Shown: positions 8,355-16,752 of the stretch, piece after piece
Position numbering within the stretch: position 1 is the stretch's first letter
Layout of the letters: each line of letters starts with the position of its first letter
From: Mycobacterium sp. UM_CSW
GTDB lineage: Bacteria; Actinomycetota; Actinomycetes; Mycobacteriales; Mycobacteriaceae
NCBI RefSeq assembly: GCF_000455205.1
Contig: NZ_AUWQ01000063.1
Location: 1 to 38,138 of the forward strand
DNA length: 38,138 bases
Direction: 5' to 3'
Program-made: the position numbers and the translations under genes
Notes under the pieces: model-generated
Told to the model about the DNA's origin: nothing
Database searches by the model: none
Seen by the model: the letters and a program-made list of their open reading frames with translations, nothing else

Positions 8355-9053
8355 GTGAAGACCATGAAGATCGCAAGCATCACCAAGACCGCCGTAGTCA
8401 CGGTCGCCGCCGGCGCCATCGCGTTGGGAGTGGCGGGAACCGCCGGCGCGGCTTCGGGTGCCACCTACGGCGACCCCGACGGCGCGGCCAAATGGTGGCG
8501 CCACCAGAAATACGACGATTGCGTGCTGATGGCCGCAGCGGATGTGGTCGGCCAGGTGACCGGCAAGGAGCCCTCGGAGGAGGCCATCATCAAGAAGGCC
8601 CAGTCCACCCCCAGCACAATCCACCCCGGGTCGATTTACATCAAGCCGTCCGACACCAGACACCCGGGTTCGGGCCAGGGCACCATGTTCGCCGATGTCC
8701 CGACGCTGCTGGCGCAGTACAAGGTCGACGCCGTCGCCACCGACCGGCGGCACGCTGCGGCGAGCGGGGTCCCCGGCGGCATCGCGGGAATCGAGCAGGA
8801 ACTGGGCACCGGCCACAAGGTGATCGTCAGCGTCAACGGCGAATTGATCTGGAACGTCCCCGTCGAGACGAAGGACGAAAACGGCAAACCGCAGGGCGAC
8901 CACGCCGTGGTGGTGACCGGCGTCGACACCGGCTACGGCATCGTCCATCTCAACGACAGCGGTGATCCGAAGGGCCGCGACGCGCAGATCCCGATGGCGC
9001 TCTTCCTCAAGGCGTGGGACGCCAGCGACCAGTTGATTGTCGTCACCACGTAA
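8355..9053 (+). CDS. Secreted C39-like cysteine-peptidase-fold protein, copy 2 (Rv1268c homologue)
   Basis: A 232-aa exported protein with a signal peptide to about residue 33 (GTAGAAS). The mature domain keeps the Cys (HQKYDDCVLMAAADVVG), the His (DHAVVVTGVDTGYG) and the Asp/Asn (IVHLNDSGD), in the order expected for a C39-like papain fold. It is clearly paralogous to 5820-6506 along its whole length, and both end in (M/I)VVT(L/T). The start is GTG 8355, with AAAAGGA (8341-8347) as ribosome-binding site; ATG 8364 is an alternative. It has its own copy of the upstream element and is separated from DUF732 copy 2 by a terminator. A protease role is possible but unproven. Confidence 0.82.
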   Translation: MKTMKIASITKTAVVTVAAGAIALGVAGTAGAASGATYGDPDGAAKWWRHQKYDDCVLMAAADVVGQVTGKEPSEEAIIKKAQSTPSTIHPGSIYIKPSDTRHPGSGQGTMFADVPTLLAQYKVDAVATDRRHAAASGVPGGIAGIEQELGTGHKVIVSVNGELIWNVPVETKDENGKPQGDHAVVVTGVDTGYGIVHLNDSGDPKGRDAQIPMALFLKAWDASDQLIVVTT

Positions 9054-9086
9054 GGCGTTGCGACCGGCCGACCAGATCGGAGCGGA

Positions 9087-9105
9087 TTGATATGGTCGGC
9101 GGGTC
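9087..9105 (+). promoter_or_regulatory. Promoter-proximal 19-mer upstream of first kinase
   Basis: TTGATATGGTCGGCGGGTC occurs identically at 10966-10984 upstream of the second kinase. It contains TATGGT, a plausible -10 hexamer (TANNNT). No good -35 is seen at the right distance. GGGAGG for ribosome binding follows at 9115-9120. Confidence 0.5.
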
Positions 9106-9124
9106 GCGGTTGTTGGGAGGATCG

Positions 9125-10846
9125 ATGAGCGGGGCGCCGGGCTCGCGGGTGGGGACGATGTTCGGACCCTACGAACTCAAGCGGGCCCTTGGCCACGGCG
9201 GAATGGGCGAGGTCTACGAGGCCGAACACACCGTCAAGGGGTGGACCGTCGCGCTCAAGCTGATGTCGGAATCGGTCAGCAGCGACCCCGTGTTCCGCGA
9301 GCGGATGCGGCGCGAGGCCCGCATCACCGGCCGTTTGCAGGAACCCCACGTGGTGCCCATCCACGACTACGGCGAGATCGATGGGCAAATGTTTTTGGAG
9401 ATGCGCCTCATCGAGGGCACCGATCTCGGAACTTTGCTCAAGCAGTTCGGGTCGCTGTCGCCGCCCCGCGCGGTCGCCATCATCACCCAGATCGCCTCCG
9501 CGCTGGACGCGGCGCACGCCGCCGAGGTGACGCACCGGGACGTCAAACCGCCCAACATCCTGGTCACCCGCGACGACTTCGCCTACCTCGTCGACTTCGG
9601 CATCGCCAGCGCGAAGACGGACGAGAAGCTGACCCAGCTCGGCACCGCCGTCGGCACGTGGAAATACATGGCGCCCGAACGGTTTTCGAAGGACGAGGTG
9701 GACTACCGCGCCGACATCTACTCGCTGGCGTGTGTGTTGTTCGAATGCCTGACCGGGTCGCCGCCCTACCAATCCGACAGCGCCGGGGTCTTGGTCAACG
9801 CCCACATGCTGGAGCCCATCCCCCAGCCCAGCGCCAAGCGTTCGGGCATCCCCCGGGCCTTCGACGGGGTGATCGCGCGCGGCATGGCCAAGAAGCCCGA
9901 GGACCGCTACGCCAGCGCCGGCGACCTGGCCCGCGCCGCCCACGACGCGCTCACCAACCCCGACCAGACCCAGGCGGTCAACATCCTGCGCCACGGTGAG
10001 GAGTCCACGCTGCCGGGACTGAACGCAGCCGCCCAAGGGGCGGTTGGGCCCGGCGCCCCGCAGCCACTACAGGCCCGGAACCCGGCCCCCAACAGCGGAC
10101 CCATCCCCCGCGCGGCCCCGCCGGCGCCCAATCGTGCGGCGCACCAACCCCAGTGGGCCGGTCCGCCGCCGCAGTTCGCCGGCCCGCCCCCCTTCGGCTA
10201 TGGGCATCCGCCGGCGCGCAAACGCAACCCGTGGCCCATCGTCGCCGGCGCGGCCGCCGCCGTCGTCGTCCTGGTGGCCGCGGTGATCGGCATCTCGATG
10301 GCCGTCGGGCACGACGACAACGAGACCCCCGACGCGGCCACCACCACGACCGCAACCACGACGACCAAGAGGACGACCACCCGCACCACCCCGGCGCCGA
10401 CGTCCACCGCGCCGTCCGTCGCCGCGAGCAAGCTGCTGGGCCTGCTGCCCGCCGGCTACCCACCCGGCGCGTGCACGCCGGACCCCCAACCGATGGCGGG
10501 TGCGATCGTGTCCGTCTCGTGCGGGCCGAACACCGACCCCAACGGCCCCACGATCTCGTCCTACGCGCTGTTCGGTGACCTGCAAACGGTGCAGGGCGCG
10601 TTCACCGAATTCACCGGAACCGACACGATCGTCAAGTGCCCAGGCGACAAGGCCTCGCCCGGCACCTGGTGGCATAACAAAGACCCGAACACCATCCTCG
10701 GGCAGATCGCCTGCGGCCACTACAAGGGCGATCAGCCGAAGGTGATGTGGACTAACCAGCAGACCCTGGTGTTCGCAGTCGTCGGCGGAGATACCAACGG
10801 GCCGAACCTCGATCAGCTGTATAAGTGGTGGGCCGCGCACTCGTAG
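9125..10846 (+). CDS. PknH-like transmembrane Ser/Thr kinase with a different sensor domain
   Basis: A 573-aa receptor kinase. Kinase domain (~residues 13-275): Gly-rich loop GHGGMGEVYEAE, VALKL Lys, HRDVKPPN catalytic loop, DFG, activation loop with TQLGTAVGTWKYMAPE. A Pro-rich juxtamembrane follows (~310-365), then KRNPWP, one TM helix (VAGAAAAVVVLVAAVIGI), a Thr-rich linker and an external domain of ~135 aa. That domain has four Cys (ACTPDP, SCGPN, KCPGD, ACGHY), probably two disulfides, plus Trp-rich segments; it is not the PknH sensor. ATG 9125 is chosen for its SD GGGAGG and MFGPY start, shared with the downstream kinase. All catalytic residues are present. The ligand is unknown. It arose by duplication with the pknH gene that follows. 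Confidence 0.9.
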   Translation: MSGAPGSRVGTMFGPYELKRALGHGGMGEVYEAEHTVKGWTVALKLMSESVSSDPVFRERMRREARITGRLQEPHVVPIHDYGEIDGQMFLEMRLIEGTDLGTLLKQFGSLSPPRAVAIITQIASALDAAHAAEVTHRDVKPPNILVTRDDFAYLVDFGIASAKTDEKLTQLGTAVGTWKYMAPERFSKDEVDYRADIYSLACVLFECLTGSPPYQSDSAGVLVNAHMLEPIPQPSAKRSGIPRAFDGVIARGMAKKPEDRYASAGDLARAAHDALTNPDQTQAVNILRHGEESTLPGLNAAAQGAVGPGAPQPLQARNPAPNSGPIPRAAPPAPNRAAHQPQWAGPPPQFAGPPPFGYGHPPARKRNPWPIVAGAAAAVVVLVAAVIGISMAVGHDDNETPDAATTTTATTTTKRTTTRTTPAPTSTAPSVAASKLLGLLPAGYPPGACTPDPQPMAGAIVSVSCGPNTDPNGPTISSYALFGDLQTVQGAFTEFTGTDTIVKCPGDKASPGTWWHNKDPNTILGQIACGHYKGDQPKVMWTNQQTLVFAVVGGDTNGPNLDQLYKWWAAHS

Positions 10847-10965
10847 TGACGCAGCTGCCGCTGCGACGCGGCGGGTGCTCGACGTCGGTTGTGGCAGCCC
10901 TGCCGGGGCCGACCGTCTGATTGCTGAGCCGGGGGCTCGCGGTTGGCCGCTCGGGTCGGCGGGTG

Positions 10966-10984
10966 TTGATATGGTCGGCGGGTC
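10966..10984 (+). promoter_or_regulatory. Promoter-proximal 19-mer upstream of pknH
   Basis: Identical 19-mer to 9087-9105, 24 nt before the pknH ATG, with TATGGT as possible -10 and GGAGGG as ribosome-binding site. Its conservation in the 162-nt gap between the kinases means the second kinase probably has its own promoter, copied with the gene. Confidence 0.5.
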
Positions 10985-11008
10985 CGGGGTTGGTTTGGAG
11001 GGTCAGGG

Positions 11009-12895
11009 ATGAGCGACGCGCAGGCCTCACGGGTGGGCTCGATGTTCGGGCCCTATCACCTGAAACGGCTGCTGGGCCGCGGTGGGATGGGCGAGGTCTA
11101 CGAGGCCGAGCACACCGTCAAGGAGTGGACGGTCGCCGTCAAGCTGATGTCCGACACGTTCAGCAAGGACCCGGTGTTTCGCGAGCGGATGAAGCGCGAA
11201 GCCCGCATCGCCGGCCGTTTGCAGGAACCGCACGTGGTGCCCATCCACGACTACGGCGAGATCGACGGCCAGATGTACATGGAGATGCGGCTGATCGAGG
11301 GAGTCGACCTGGACACCCTGCTCAAGCGGTTCGGCCCGTTGACCCCGCCGCGCGCGGTGGCCATCATCACCCAGATCGCCTCAGCCCTGGACGCCGCCCA
11401 CGCCGCCGGGGTGATGCACCGCGACGTCAAGCCGCCCAACATCCTGGTCACCCGCGACGACTTCGCCTACCTCGTCGACTTCGGCATCGCCAGCGCGACC
11501 ACCGACGAAAAGCTGACCCAGCTCGGCACTGCGGTGGGAACCTGGAAATATATGGCGCCGGAACGGTTTTCGAACGACGAGGTCACCTATCGCGCGGACA
11601 TCTACGCGCTGGCCTGTGTGCTGCACGAGGCGCTGACCGGATCGCCGCCCTACCGCGCCGACAGCGCCGGCACCCTGGTCCACGCCCACCTGTTGGACCC
11701 CATTCCGAAGCCGAGCGACGTTCGCTCGGGCATCCCCAAGGCGTTCGACGCGGTGATCGCGCGCGGCATGGCCAAGAAGCCCGAAGACCGCTACGCCAGC
11801 GCGGGCGACCTGGCCCTGGCCGCGCACGAGGCCCTCAGCGACCCCGACCAAGACCACGCCAACAACATCGTGCGTCGCAGCCAGGAAGCCACGCTGCCCG
11901 CCACCGCCGAGGCCCGCACCGCGGACGTCCTCGACCCCACGGTGGCCGCCCCGCCCGTGACCCCGCCCCAACCACAACAGGTCACCACCCCGCCGCCGGC
12001 GCCCGCCCAGGGCTACCCCGCGTCCGGTCCCATTCCGCAGGCCGCCCAAACGCCCCCGCCGTGGGCCCCCGAAAGCGGGCCCATTCCCGGGGCGAACCAA
12101 GCTACCCCGCCGTACTACCAGGGCGGCAGCGGTAGCTGGGGCGGCCCGCCGCCGCAGTTCACCGGGCCCGCGTCCTCGTCGTGGAATCAGCCGCCCGCCA
12201 AGCCCAAACGCAACCCGTGGCCGATCGTCGCCGCCGTCGCGGTCGTGATCGTCCTGGCCGTCGGTGGGGTCGGGGCGTGGTTGATCCTGAAGCCCAAGCC
12301 GGCGCCGCCGCCCCCGGAACCGGTAGCGCCCGACCGGCTCAGCGCCCTGCTGCTGGATCCGTCGGGGATCAACAGCATCATGGGTTCCTCCGAGATGACG
12401 CCCGGCAAGCCCATCACGTCGATGGACACCTCAACGGTGACGCTGTCCCTGCCGAACTGCCTGGGCGCGCTCTACACCAGCCAGGACCCGGTGTACGCGG
12501 GGACCGGCTACACGGGCATCAGCGGGCTGGTGTCCTCGGAATCCGGCGACAACTACGACCACTGGGTCAACCAGGCCGCCGTCGCATTCCCGTCCGCCGA
12601 CAAGGCGAAGGCGTTCGTGCAGGCGTCGTCCGACAAGTGGAAGGGCTGCGCCGGAAAGACGGTCACGGTGACGAACAAGAGCAAGCAATACCGGTGGACG
12701 TTCGCCCAACTGAACGGCAGCCCGCCGAAGATCACCATCATGGACACCCAGGAAGGCGCCGACGGCTGGGAGTGCCAACGCGCGATGGGTGTGGCCAACA
12801 ACGTCGTCGTCGACGTCAACGCCTGCGGTTACCACATCACCGATCAGGGTGGGCAGATCACCGACAAGATCCTCGCCAAGGTCGGCAACGAATAA
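11009..12895 (+). CDS. pknH: Ser/Thr receptor kinase PknH (Rv1266c homologue)
   Basis: A 628-aa membrane kinase. Kinase domain ~12-275: GRGGMGEVYEAE, VAVKL, HRDVKPPN, DFG, TQLGTAVGTWKYMAPE, all intact. A long Pro-rich linker (~305-405) precedes KRNPWP and one TM helix (IVAAVAVVIVLAVGGVGAW). The external ~200 aa is the PknH sensor domain: DRLSALLLDPSGIN start, four Cys (NCLGA, GCAGK, ECQRA, ACGYH) expected to make two disulfides. In M. tuberculosis PknH autophosphorylates activation-loop Thr and phosphorylates EmbR via its FHA domain, affecting arabinan synthesis; both loop Thr are kept here. Convergent with abmR, 17 nt apart. embR, its usual partner, is upstream but carries a stop. Confidence 0.93.
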   Translation: MSDAQASRVGSMFGPYHLKRLLGRGGMGEVYEAEHTVKEWTVAVKLMSDTFSKDPVFRERMKREARIAGRLQEPHVVPIHDYGEIDGQMYMEMRLIEGVDLDTLLKRFGPLTPPRAVAIITQIASALDAAHAAGVMHRDVKPPNILVTRDDFAYLVDFGIASATTDEKLTQLGTAVGTWKYMAPERFSNDEVTYRADIYALACVLHEALTGSPPYRADSAGTLVHAHLLDPIPKPSDVRSGIPKAFDAVIARGMAKKPEDRYASAGDLALAAHEALSDPDQDHANNIVRRSQEATLPATAEARTADVLDPTVAAPPVTPPQPQQVTTPPPAPAQGYPASGPIPQAAQTPPPWAPESGPIPGANQATPPYYQGGSGSWGGPPPQFTGPASSSWNQPPAKPKRNPWPIVAAVAVVIVLAVGGVGAWLILKPKPAPPPPEPVAPDRLSALLLDPSGINSIMGSSEMTPGKPITSMDTSTVTLSLPNCLGALYTSQDPVYAGTGYTGISGLVSSESGDNYDHWVNQAAVAFPSADKAKAFVQASSDKWKGCAGKTVTVTNKSKQYRWTFAQLNGSPPKITIMDTQEGADGWECQRAMGVANNVVVDVNACGYHITDQGGQITDKILAKVGNE

Positions 12896-12912
12896 CCAAG
12901 GGCCAGTTCGGC

Positions 12913-13497
12913 TTACGACTGGAGGTCGGGGCCCTCGGCACGCAGATCGTCGACCGCCGACATGGCGTCGCGCAGCTTGGCCAGCCATTCCTCGGTGTGC
13001 TCGCCGACCAGCTTGACCGTCCACGCGAGCGCGTCAGCGCGGGACCGCGCGACGCCGGCGTCGACCAGCGTGTCGAGCACCTGACGCTCGGGTTGCTTCA
13101 GGCGCGTCATCACCGGTACGGCGATGTGCGTGAACAGGATTCGCTCGGTACCCGTTTTGGTACCGACTTCGACGCCCCAGGAAACCTTGCGCCCGTAGCG
13201 ATCCTGCGCCTCGTCCGCGATGCGCATGCGCTCCGACCGCGTCTCTTCGCGGAACCGTGAGACGCGGCCTTCCGCGCGGGCCTCGCTCTCTTCTTCGCCG
13301 GAGCCCGCGAACTCGGGCAGCTTGCCGATGACGGTTATCTCCTCGCGATCGACGATGACGGTGGGGTCGCCGTCGAACCAGGCTTCCGGTAGGCGTCCGG
13401 CGAACCATTCCGCCGCGCCGCTCGCGTCAGGCTGCTGGGCCTGCTGCCAGCCGCCGGGGCGACCGTAGCGCCGCCCGTGGGTGTGGTGTGTCTTCAT
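12913..13497 (-). CDS. abmR: AbmR-like DNA-binding regulator (Rv1265 homologue)
   Basis: A 194-aa soluble protein. The N-terminus is basic with many His/Arg (MKTHHTHGRRYGRPGG). The middle has AEWFAGRLPEAWF and PTVIVDREEITVIGKLPE, then a charged Glu/Arg-rich stretch (EEESEARAEGRVSRFREE). The C-terminus is helical (QPERQVLDTLVDAGVARSR, EEWLAKLRDAMSAVD). It matches Rv1265 in context (next to the cyclase) and content. Rv1265/AbmR is reported as an ATP-binding DNA-binding protein that controls the divergent sRNA gene mcr11, and as cAMP-responsive. ATG 13497 follows a striking set of TGTAA(C/T) repeats that run into the start codon, suggesting autoregulation. The assignment rests on similarity from memory plus synteny. 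Confidence 0.83.
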   Translation of the reverse strand: MKTHHTHGRRYGRPGGWQQAQQPDASGAAEWFAGRLPEAWFDGDPTVIVDREEITVIGKLPEFAGSGEEESEARAEGRVSRFREETRSERMRIADEAQDRYGRKVSWGVEVGTKTGTERILFTHIAVPVMTRLKQPERQVLDTLVDAGVARSRADALAWTVKLVGEHTEEWLAKLRDAMSAVDDLRAEGPDLQS

Positions 13498-13498
13498 G

Positions 13499-13528
13499 AT
13501 TACATGATTACACCGTTACACATGTAAT
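13499..13528 (-). promoter_or_regulatory. Operator-like TGTAAY repeats at the abmR start
   Basis: On the minus strand three 8-nt direct repeats, TGTAACGG TGTAATCA TGTAATCA, end against the ATG of abmR. The same stretch holds a perfect inverted repeat, ATTACATG (13499-13506) and CATGTAAT (13521-13528). It is AT-rich in a very GC-rich region. It lies in the abmR 5' region, about 70 nt from the divergent sRNA promoter, so it could bind AbmR or another regulator. Confidence 0.6.
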
Positions 13529-13596
13529 GGAATGGCGTTCACCGGGGGCGAACGCCGGTGGGGCGGGCGCCCGTCCGTTCGGGTCGGGAAAAACCG

Positions 13597-13625
13597 TTGA
13601 TATGCGCTGTTCGGAGTTGTATTTT
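13597..13625 (+). promoter_or_regulatory. Sigma-A-type promoter for the Mcr11-like sRNA
   Basis: -35 TTGATA (13597-13602), 17-nt spacer, -10 TATTTT (13620-13625). This is close to the housekeeping consensus and points rightwards, away from abmR. The predicted transcription start is about 13631-13633. Confidence 0.75.
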
Positions 13626-13631
13626 TGGTAG

Positions 13632-13740
13632 CGAAGCAGGCCCGGAAGCGACCGATTCGAAGCGCTGGGAAACGGGGTAGGAAACCAGCCGCGTACGACC
13701 TAAGCGTCAAACGCCCCCTAGAGTCGCCCGGGCCTGCCTA
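13632..13740 (+). ncRNA. mcr11: Mcr11-like small RNA
   Basis: No gene is encoded here on either strand. A strong rightward promoter precedes the region, and it lies exactly between the Rv1265 and Rv1264 homologues, where M. tuberculosis encodes the abundant sRNA Mcr11, divergent from abmR and convergent with the cyclase gene. The ends pair perfectly over 10 bp: GCAGGCCCGG (13636-13645) with CCGGGCCTGC (13728-13737). The interior has short motifs such as GGGAAACGGGG and AGGAAACC that could be exposed loops. The 3' end is an estimate; it meets the cyclase stop codon at 13738-13740 and may extend into the cyclase 3' end antisense. Identification is from position, promoter and structure, not from alignment. 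Confidence 0.75.
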
Positions 13741-14865
13741 TGCGTCGCCCCGGCGCACCCGGAAAAGTTTCACCTCGTTCTTGATGCCCTTGAGGCGGCG
13801 CGCACCGGCGAACGAACCCTGCAGGTTCCCGTTGTGACCCGTCGCGTTGAGGGCCTCCCAGACCGAATCGGCGACCAGCACGGTGCCCGGTCGCGCCACG
13901 GCGGCGACCCGGCTTGCCACGTTGACCGGGCTGCCGAACCAGTCGCCGGCCCGGCTGACCGCCATGCCGGAGGCCACCCCCGCCCGCAGCCGGGGGAAGT
14001 CGTTGTCGGTGTCGACGGCCTCGACGAGCTTGAGCACGGCGTCCAGGATGGGCAGCGGCTCGGGGCAGACGAACATGGCCGCGTCGCCGATCGTCTTGAC
14101 GAACCGCACCGGCGGGACGGTCACGTCCCGGGCAAGGTGGGCCAGCCGGTTGGCCAACTGCCCCAGCTCCTCGGCCGACACCACCTCGCCTATCCGGGTG
14201 AAGCCGACAAGGTCGGCGAAGGCGACGGTGATCTGGCGCGCGCCGGGAAGCGGCTTTCCCGCGGCCCGTTCGGCGGCGTTGACGGCCTCGGTCTCCATCA
14301 TGTGCCGCAGCTGCATGAACAGCATGTGCTGGATCATCGGGCCGAGGATCGGCTCGATCTCGCTGACCAAAGCCTTTGACGCCTGGGCGATTTCCAGCTC
14401 GGTGGCGCCCGGCCGCATGATCGTCGAAAGGGCGGCGTACCGCATCACCTCGGCGGCGCGGGAGAGACCCTCGGCGAGCACCCGGACCACGAGGACCAGT
14501 TGCTCGGGATCCAGGCCCAGCTCGACGAAGCGCTGGGTGAAGGCGGCGGCCTCGCCGTCGGCGCGCATGTGGACGGCCGCGTCGGGGTCGTCGACCCGCA
14601 CCAGCCCGATGGCGCGCTGCACCTGCTGCAGCAGCGCCAGGTCGACGCCATAGGTCTCGCTGATCTCACGGGTGGAGACGTAGGTCCCGTCGTCGCCGAT
14701 CAGGTGGCGGGTGGCCAGCAGCAGGGGCGGGTTGGTGCTCCGGATCTCCTCGCGCGTGATGCCCTGGTCCAGCAGCCACCGCACGAGTTCCGCCCGTTCG
14801 GCGCGCGCGGCGCCCTCGAGCCCCTCCAGCAGATCGTCGATGTTTTCCTCGGCGGCGTCGGGCAT
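13738..14865 (-). CDS. Class III adenylyl cyclase (Rv1264 homologue)
   Basis: A 375-aa soluble cyclase making cAMP from ATP. The N-terminal ~205 residues match the autoinhibitory, pH-sensing domain of Rv1264. The catalytic domain (~210-375) keeps metal-binding D218 ([10 protein letters not shown]) and D261 (TIGDAAM), purine-specifying K257 (FVKTIG) and D308 (AGDWFG), and transition-state N315 and R319 (NVASR). Such a set predicts an active homodimer. ATG 14865 has AGGGGAAG upstream; amiB2 ends 10 nt before, so the two form an operon. Its stop is the right boundary of the Mcr11-like sRNA, which is transcribed towards it. M. tuberculosis Rv1264 is activated by acidic pH. Confidence 0.93.
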   Translation of the reverse strand: MPDAAEENIDDLLEGLEGAARAERAELVRWLLDQGITREEIRSTNPPLLLATRHLIGDDGTYVSTREISETYGVDLALLQQVQRAIGLVRVDDPDAAVHMRADGEAAAFTQRFVELGLDPEQLVLVVRVLAEGLSRAAEVMRYAALSTIMRPGATELEIAQASKALVSEIEPILGPMIQHMLFMQLRHMMETEAVNAAERAAGKPLPGARQITVAFADLVGFTRIGEVVSAEELGQLANRLAHLARDVTVPPVRFVKTIGDAAMFVCPEPLPILDAVLKLVEAVDTDNDFPRLRAGVASGMAVSRAGDWFGSPVNVASRVAAVARPGTVLVADSVWEALNATGHNGNLQGSFAGARRLKGIKNEVKLFRVRRGDA

Positions 14866-14875
14866 TCGGCTTCCC

Positions 14876-16267
14876 CTATGACACCGGCGGGCGCCGGTGG
14901 GCCCATGGCCTGGCGGCCTCGATCTGCGCCGACAGCGACAGCAGCGTCGCCTCGTCGTACGGCCGGCCGACCAGCTGCACGGCGATCGGCAACCCGTGGC
15001 CGTCGAGGTCCCACGGCACGGCCGCGGCGGGCTGACCGGTCAGGTTCCAGATCGGGAAATAGGGAACCTGCTGCGCCACCAGCAGCAGCGTCGAGACGCC
15101 GCCGCGGCGCCGGTAGGCGCCCACCCGCGGGGGTCCCGTCGCGTTCCCCGGCGTGACGACGACGTCTACGTCGTCGAAGATCGCCTGGATCCGGCCGGCC
15201 ACCGCGGGCTCCGCGGCGCGGATCGCGTCCATCCTGCGGTCCGAGAAGAGTGCCCCGGCGCGCGCCAGGCTGCGGGTGCGGGCCTCGAGGCGTTCGGGGT
15301 GCGCCTGGGCGTCCGCGTCGTCGCTGATGCCGCGCAGGAAGCGGGGCAGGTAATTGGTCAGGACCGCGGCCGGCGGGTACTCGGGGTCGCGGGTGATGAC
15401 GTCGTGGCCGAGATCGCGCAGCAACGCGCCCGCCTCGTGCACGGCGGTCAGTTGCGCCTTGCCGACGCGGACGGGGACCGGCATTGGGCCCTTGGTGCTC
15501 AACGCAATTCGCAGCCGGCCGGGGTGGCGCGCGGCGGCGGCGGCGAACTCGCCCTCCGGACCGGGCACGGTTGACGTCGCGTCCAGGAACGTCGCGGCGT
15601 CGCGCACCGACCGGGCGATCGGGCCGTTGACGCTCAGCCCGTGCCACGCGTTGTCATGCGGCTCCAGCGACACCCGGTCGCGTTGCGGCTTCACACCGAA
15701 CACCCCGCACCACGACGACGGGATGCGAATCGACCCGCCGCCGTCGGATCCCAGCGCCAGCGGCGCCAGCCCGGCGGCCACCGCGGCTGCGCTGCCGCCG
15801 CTGCTGCCACCCGGCGTGCGCCTGAGGTCCCACGGGTTGCGGGTTGCCCCGAAGGTCAGCGACTCGGTGAACGGAAAGATCATCAGCTCGGGCACATTGG
15901 TCTTGCCGATGACGACCGCGCCCGCGGCGCGCAGCCGACGCACCGCCTCCGCGTCGGACGTCACCGCGGGGCGGTGCCCGCCGCTGCCGCACGCCGTCAC
16001 CTCGCCCGCGACATCGACGTCGTCCTTGATCGCGATCGGCACCCCGAGCAGCGGCAGCCGCTCCCCCGCGTCGAGGCGCTCCTGCGCCACCGCCGCCTCG
16101 TACCGCGCGGTGTCGGCCAGCACTACGCGATAGCAGCGCAACTCGCTGTCCAGCCGCGCGATCCGGTCCAGAAAGATTTCGAGCAACTCCGGCGCGGTCA
16201 GTTCGCCGTCGGCCAGCATCCGGGCCTGTTCGGCGGCGCCGGCAAAGGCCACCTCGCGAGCGTCCAC
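14876..16267 (-). CDS. amiB2: Amidase AmiB2 (Rv1263 homologue)
   Basis: A 463-aa amidase-signature enzyme hydrolysing amide bonds (R-CONH2 to acid plus ammonia). The catalytic triad of the family is visible: Lys in [14 protein letters not shown], and cis-Ser and nucleophilic Ser in the Gly/Ser-rich [14 protein letters not shown], followed by [19 protein letters not shown]. The C-terminus [13 protein letters not shown] is typical. The natural substrate is unknown. GTG 16267 gives a length close to the 462 aa of H37Rv AmiB2. An ATG at 16306 in frame would overlap the start of the divergent HIT gene, so it is less likely. First gene of the amiB2-cyclase operon. Confidence 0.9.
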   Translation of the reverse strand: MDAREVAFAGAAEQARMLADGELTAPELLEIFLDRIARLDSELRCYRVVLADTARYEAAVAQERLDAGERLPLLGVPIAIKDDVDVAGEVTACGSGGHRPAVTSDAEAVRRLRAAGAVVIGKTNVPELMIFPFTESLTFGATRNPWDLRRTPGGSSGGSAAAVAAGLAPLALGSDGGGSIRIPSSWCGVFGVKPQRDRVSLEPHDNAWHGLSVNGPIARSVRDAATFLDATSTVPGPEGEFAAAAARHPGRLRIALSTKGPMPVPVRVGKAQLTAVHEAGALLRDLGHDVITRDPEYPPAAVLTNYLPRFLRGISDDADAQAHPERLEARTRSLARAGALFSDRRMDAIRAAEPAVAGRIQAIFDDVDVVVTPGNATGPPRVGAYRRRGGVSTLLLVAQQVPYFPIWNLTGQPAAAVPWDLDGHGLPIAVQLVGRPYDEATLLSLSAQIEAARPWAHRRPPVS

Positions 16268-16304
16268 CGCCGCAGCGTATCCGGCGATCAGTACCGTGGG
16301 CGAC

Positions 16305-16748
16305 ATGTCCTGCGTGTTCTGTGCGATCGTCGCCGGCGACGCCCCGGCCCACCGGATCTACGAAGACGACGGGTACCTGGCGATCCTCGACATCCGACCG
16401 TTCACCCGCGGCCACACGCTGGTGATCCCCAAACGGCACACCGTCGACCTGACCGACACCCCGCCGCAGACGCTCGCCGACATGGCCACCATCGGCCAGC
16501 GGGTCGCGCGCGCCGCGCGGACAACGGAGTTGGCCGACGCGACGAACATCGCGATCAACGACGGCCGCCCCGCCTTCCAGACGGTGATGCACATCCACCT
16601 GCACGTGCTGCCGCGGCGCAACGGCGACAAGCTGTCGTTCGCAAAGGGGATGCTCCTGCGGCGCGACCCGGACAGGGAGGCCACCGCACAGATCTTGCGG
16701 GAGGCCCTCCAGGACCTCGCCCGGATCGACGATCGTCAGACAGACTGA
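16305..16748 (+). CDS. HIT-family nucleotide hydrolase/transferase (Rv1262c homologue)
   Basis: A 147-aa cytosolic HIT protein. It has the CxxC start (MSCVFCAIVAG), the central KRHTVDLTD and INDGRPAFQTV, and the histidine triad HIHLHVLPR, in which the middle His is the nucleophile. Family members hydrolyse AMP-linked phosphoramidates or dinucleoside polyphosphates; which one applies here cannot be told. ATG 16305 is preferred over GTG 16296, as it begins right at the conserved CVFC motif. It is divergent from amiB2 with only 37 nt between starts. The Ddn-like gene follows 4 nt after the stop, so the two are likely co-transcribed. Confidence 0.9.
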   Translation: MSCVFCAIVAGDAPAHRIYEDDGYLAILDIRPFTRGHTLVIPKRHTVDLTDTPPQTLADMATIGQRVARAARTTELADATNIAINDGRPAFQTVMHIHLHVLPRRNGDKLSFAKGMLLRRDPDREATAQILREALQDLARIDDRQTD

Positions 16749-16752
16749 GACC

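Noticed and set aside
10330-10420. Repetitive ACC/ACG tract as a tandem repeat locus
   Set aside because: It encodes the Thr-rich extracellular linker of the first kinase; codon-level low complexity explains it.
13632-13740. tRNA or metabolite riboswitch in the abmR/cyclase gap
   Set aside because: No cloverleaf or TPsiC loop, and no gene follows on the strand of the promoter; position and promoter fit the Mcr11 sRNA instead.
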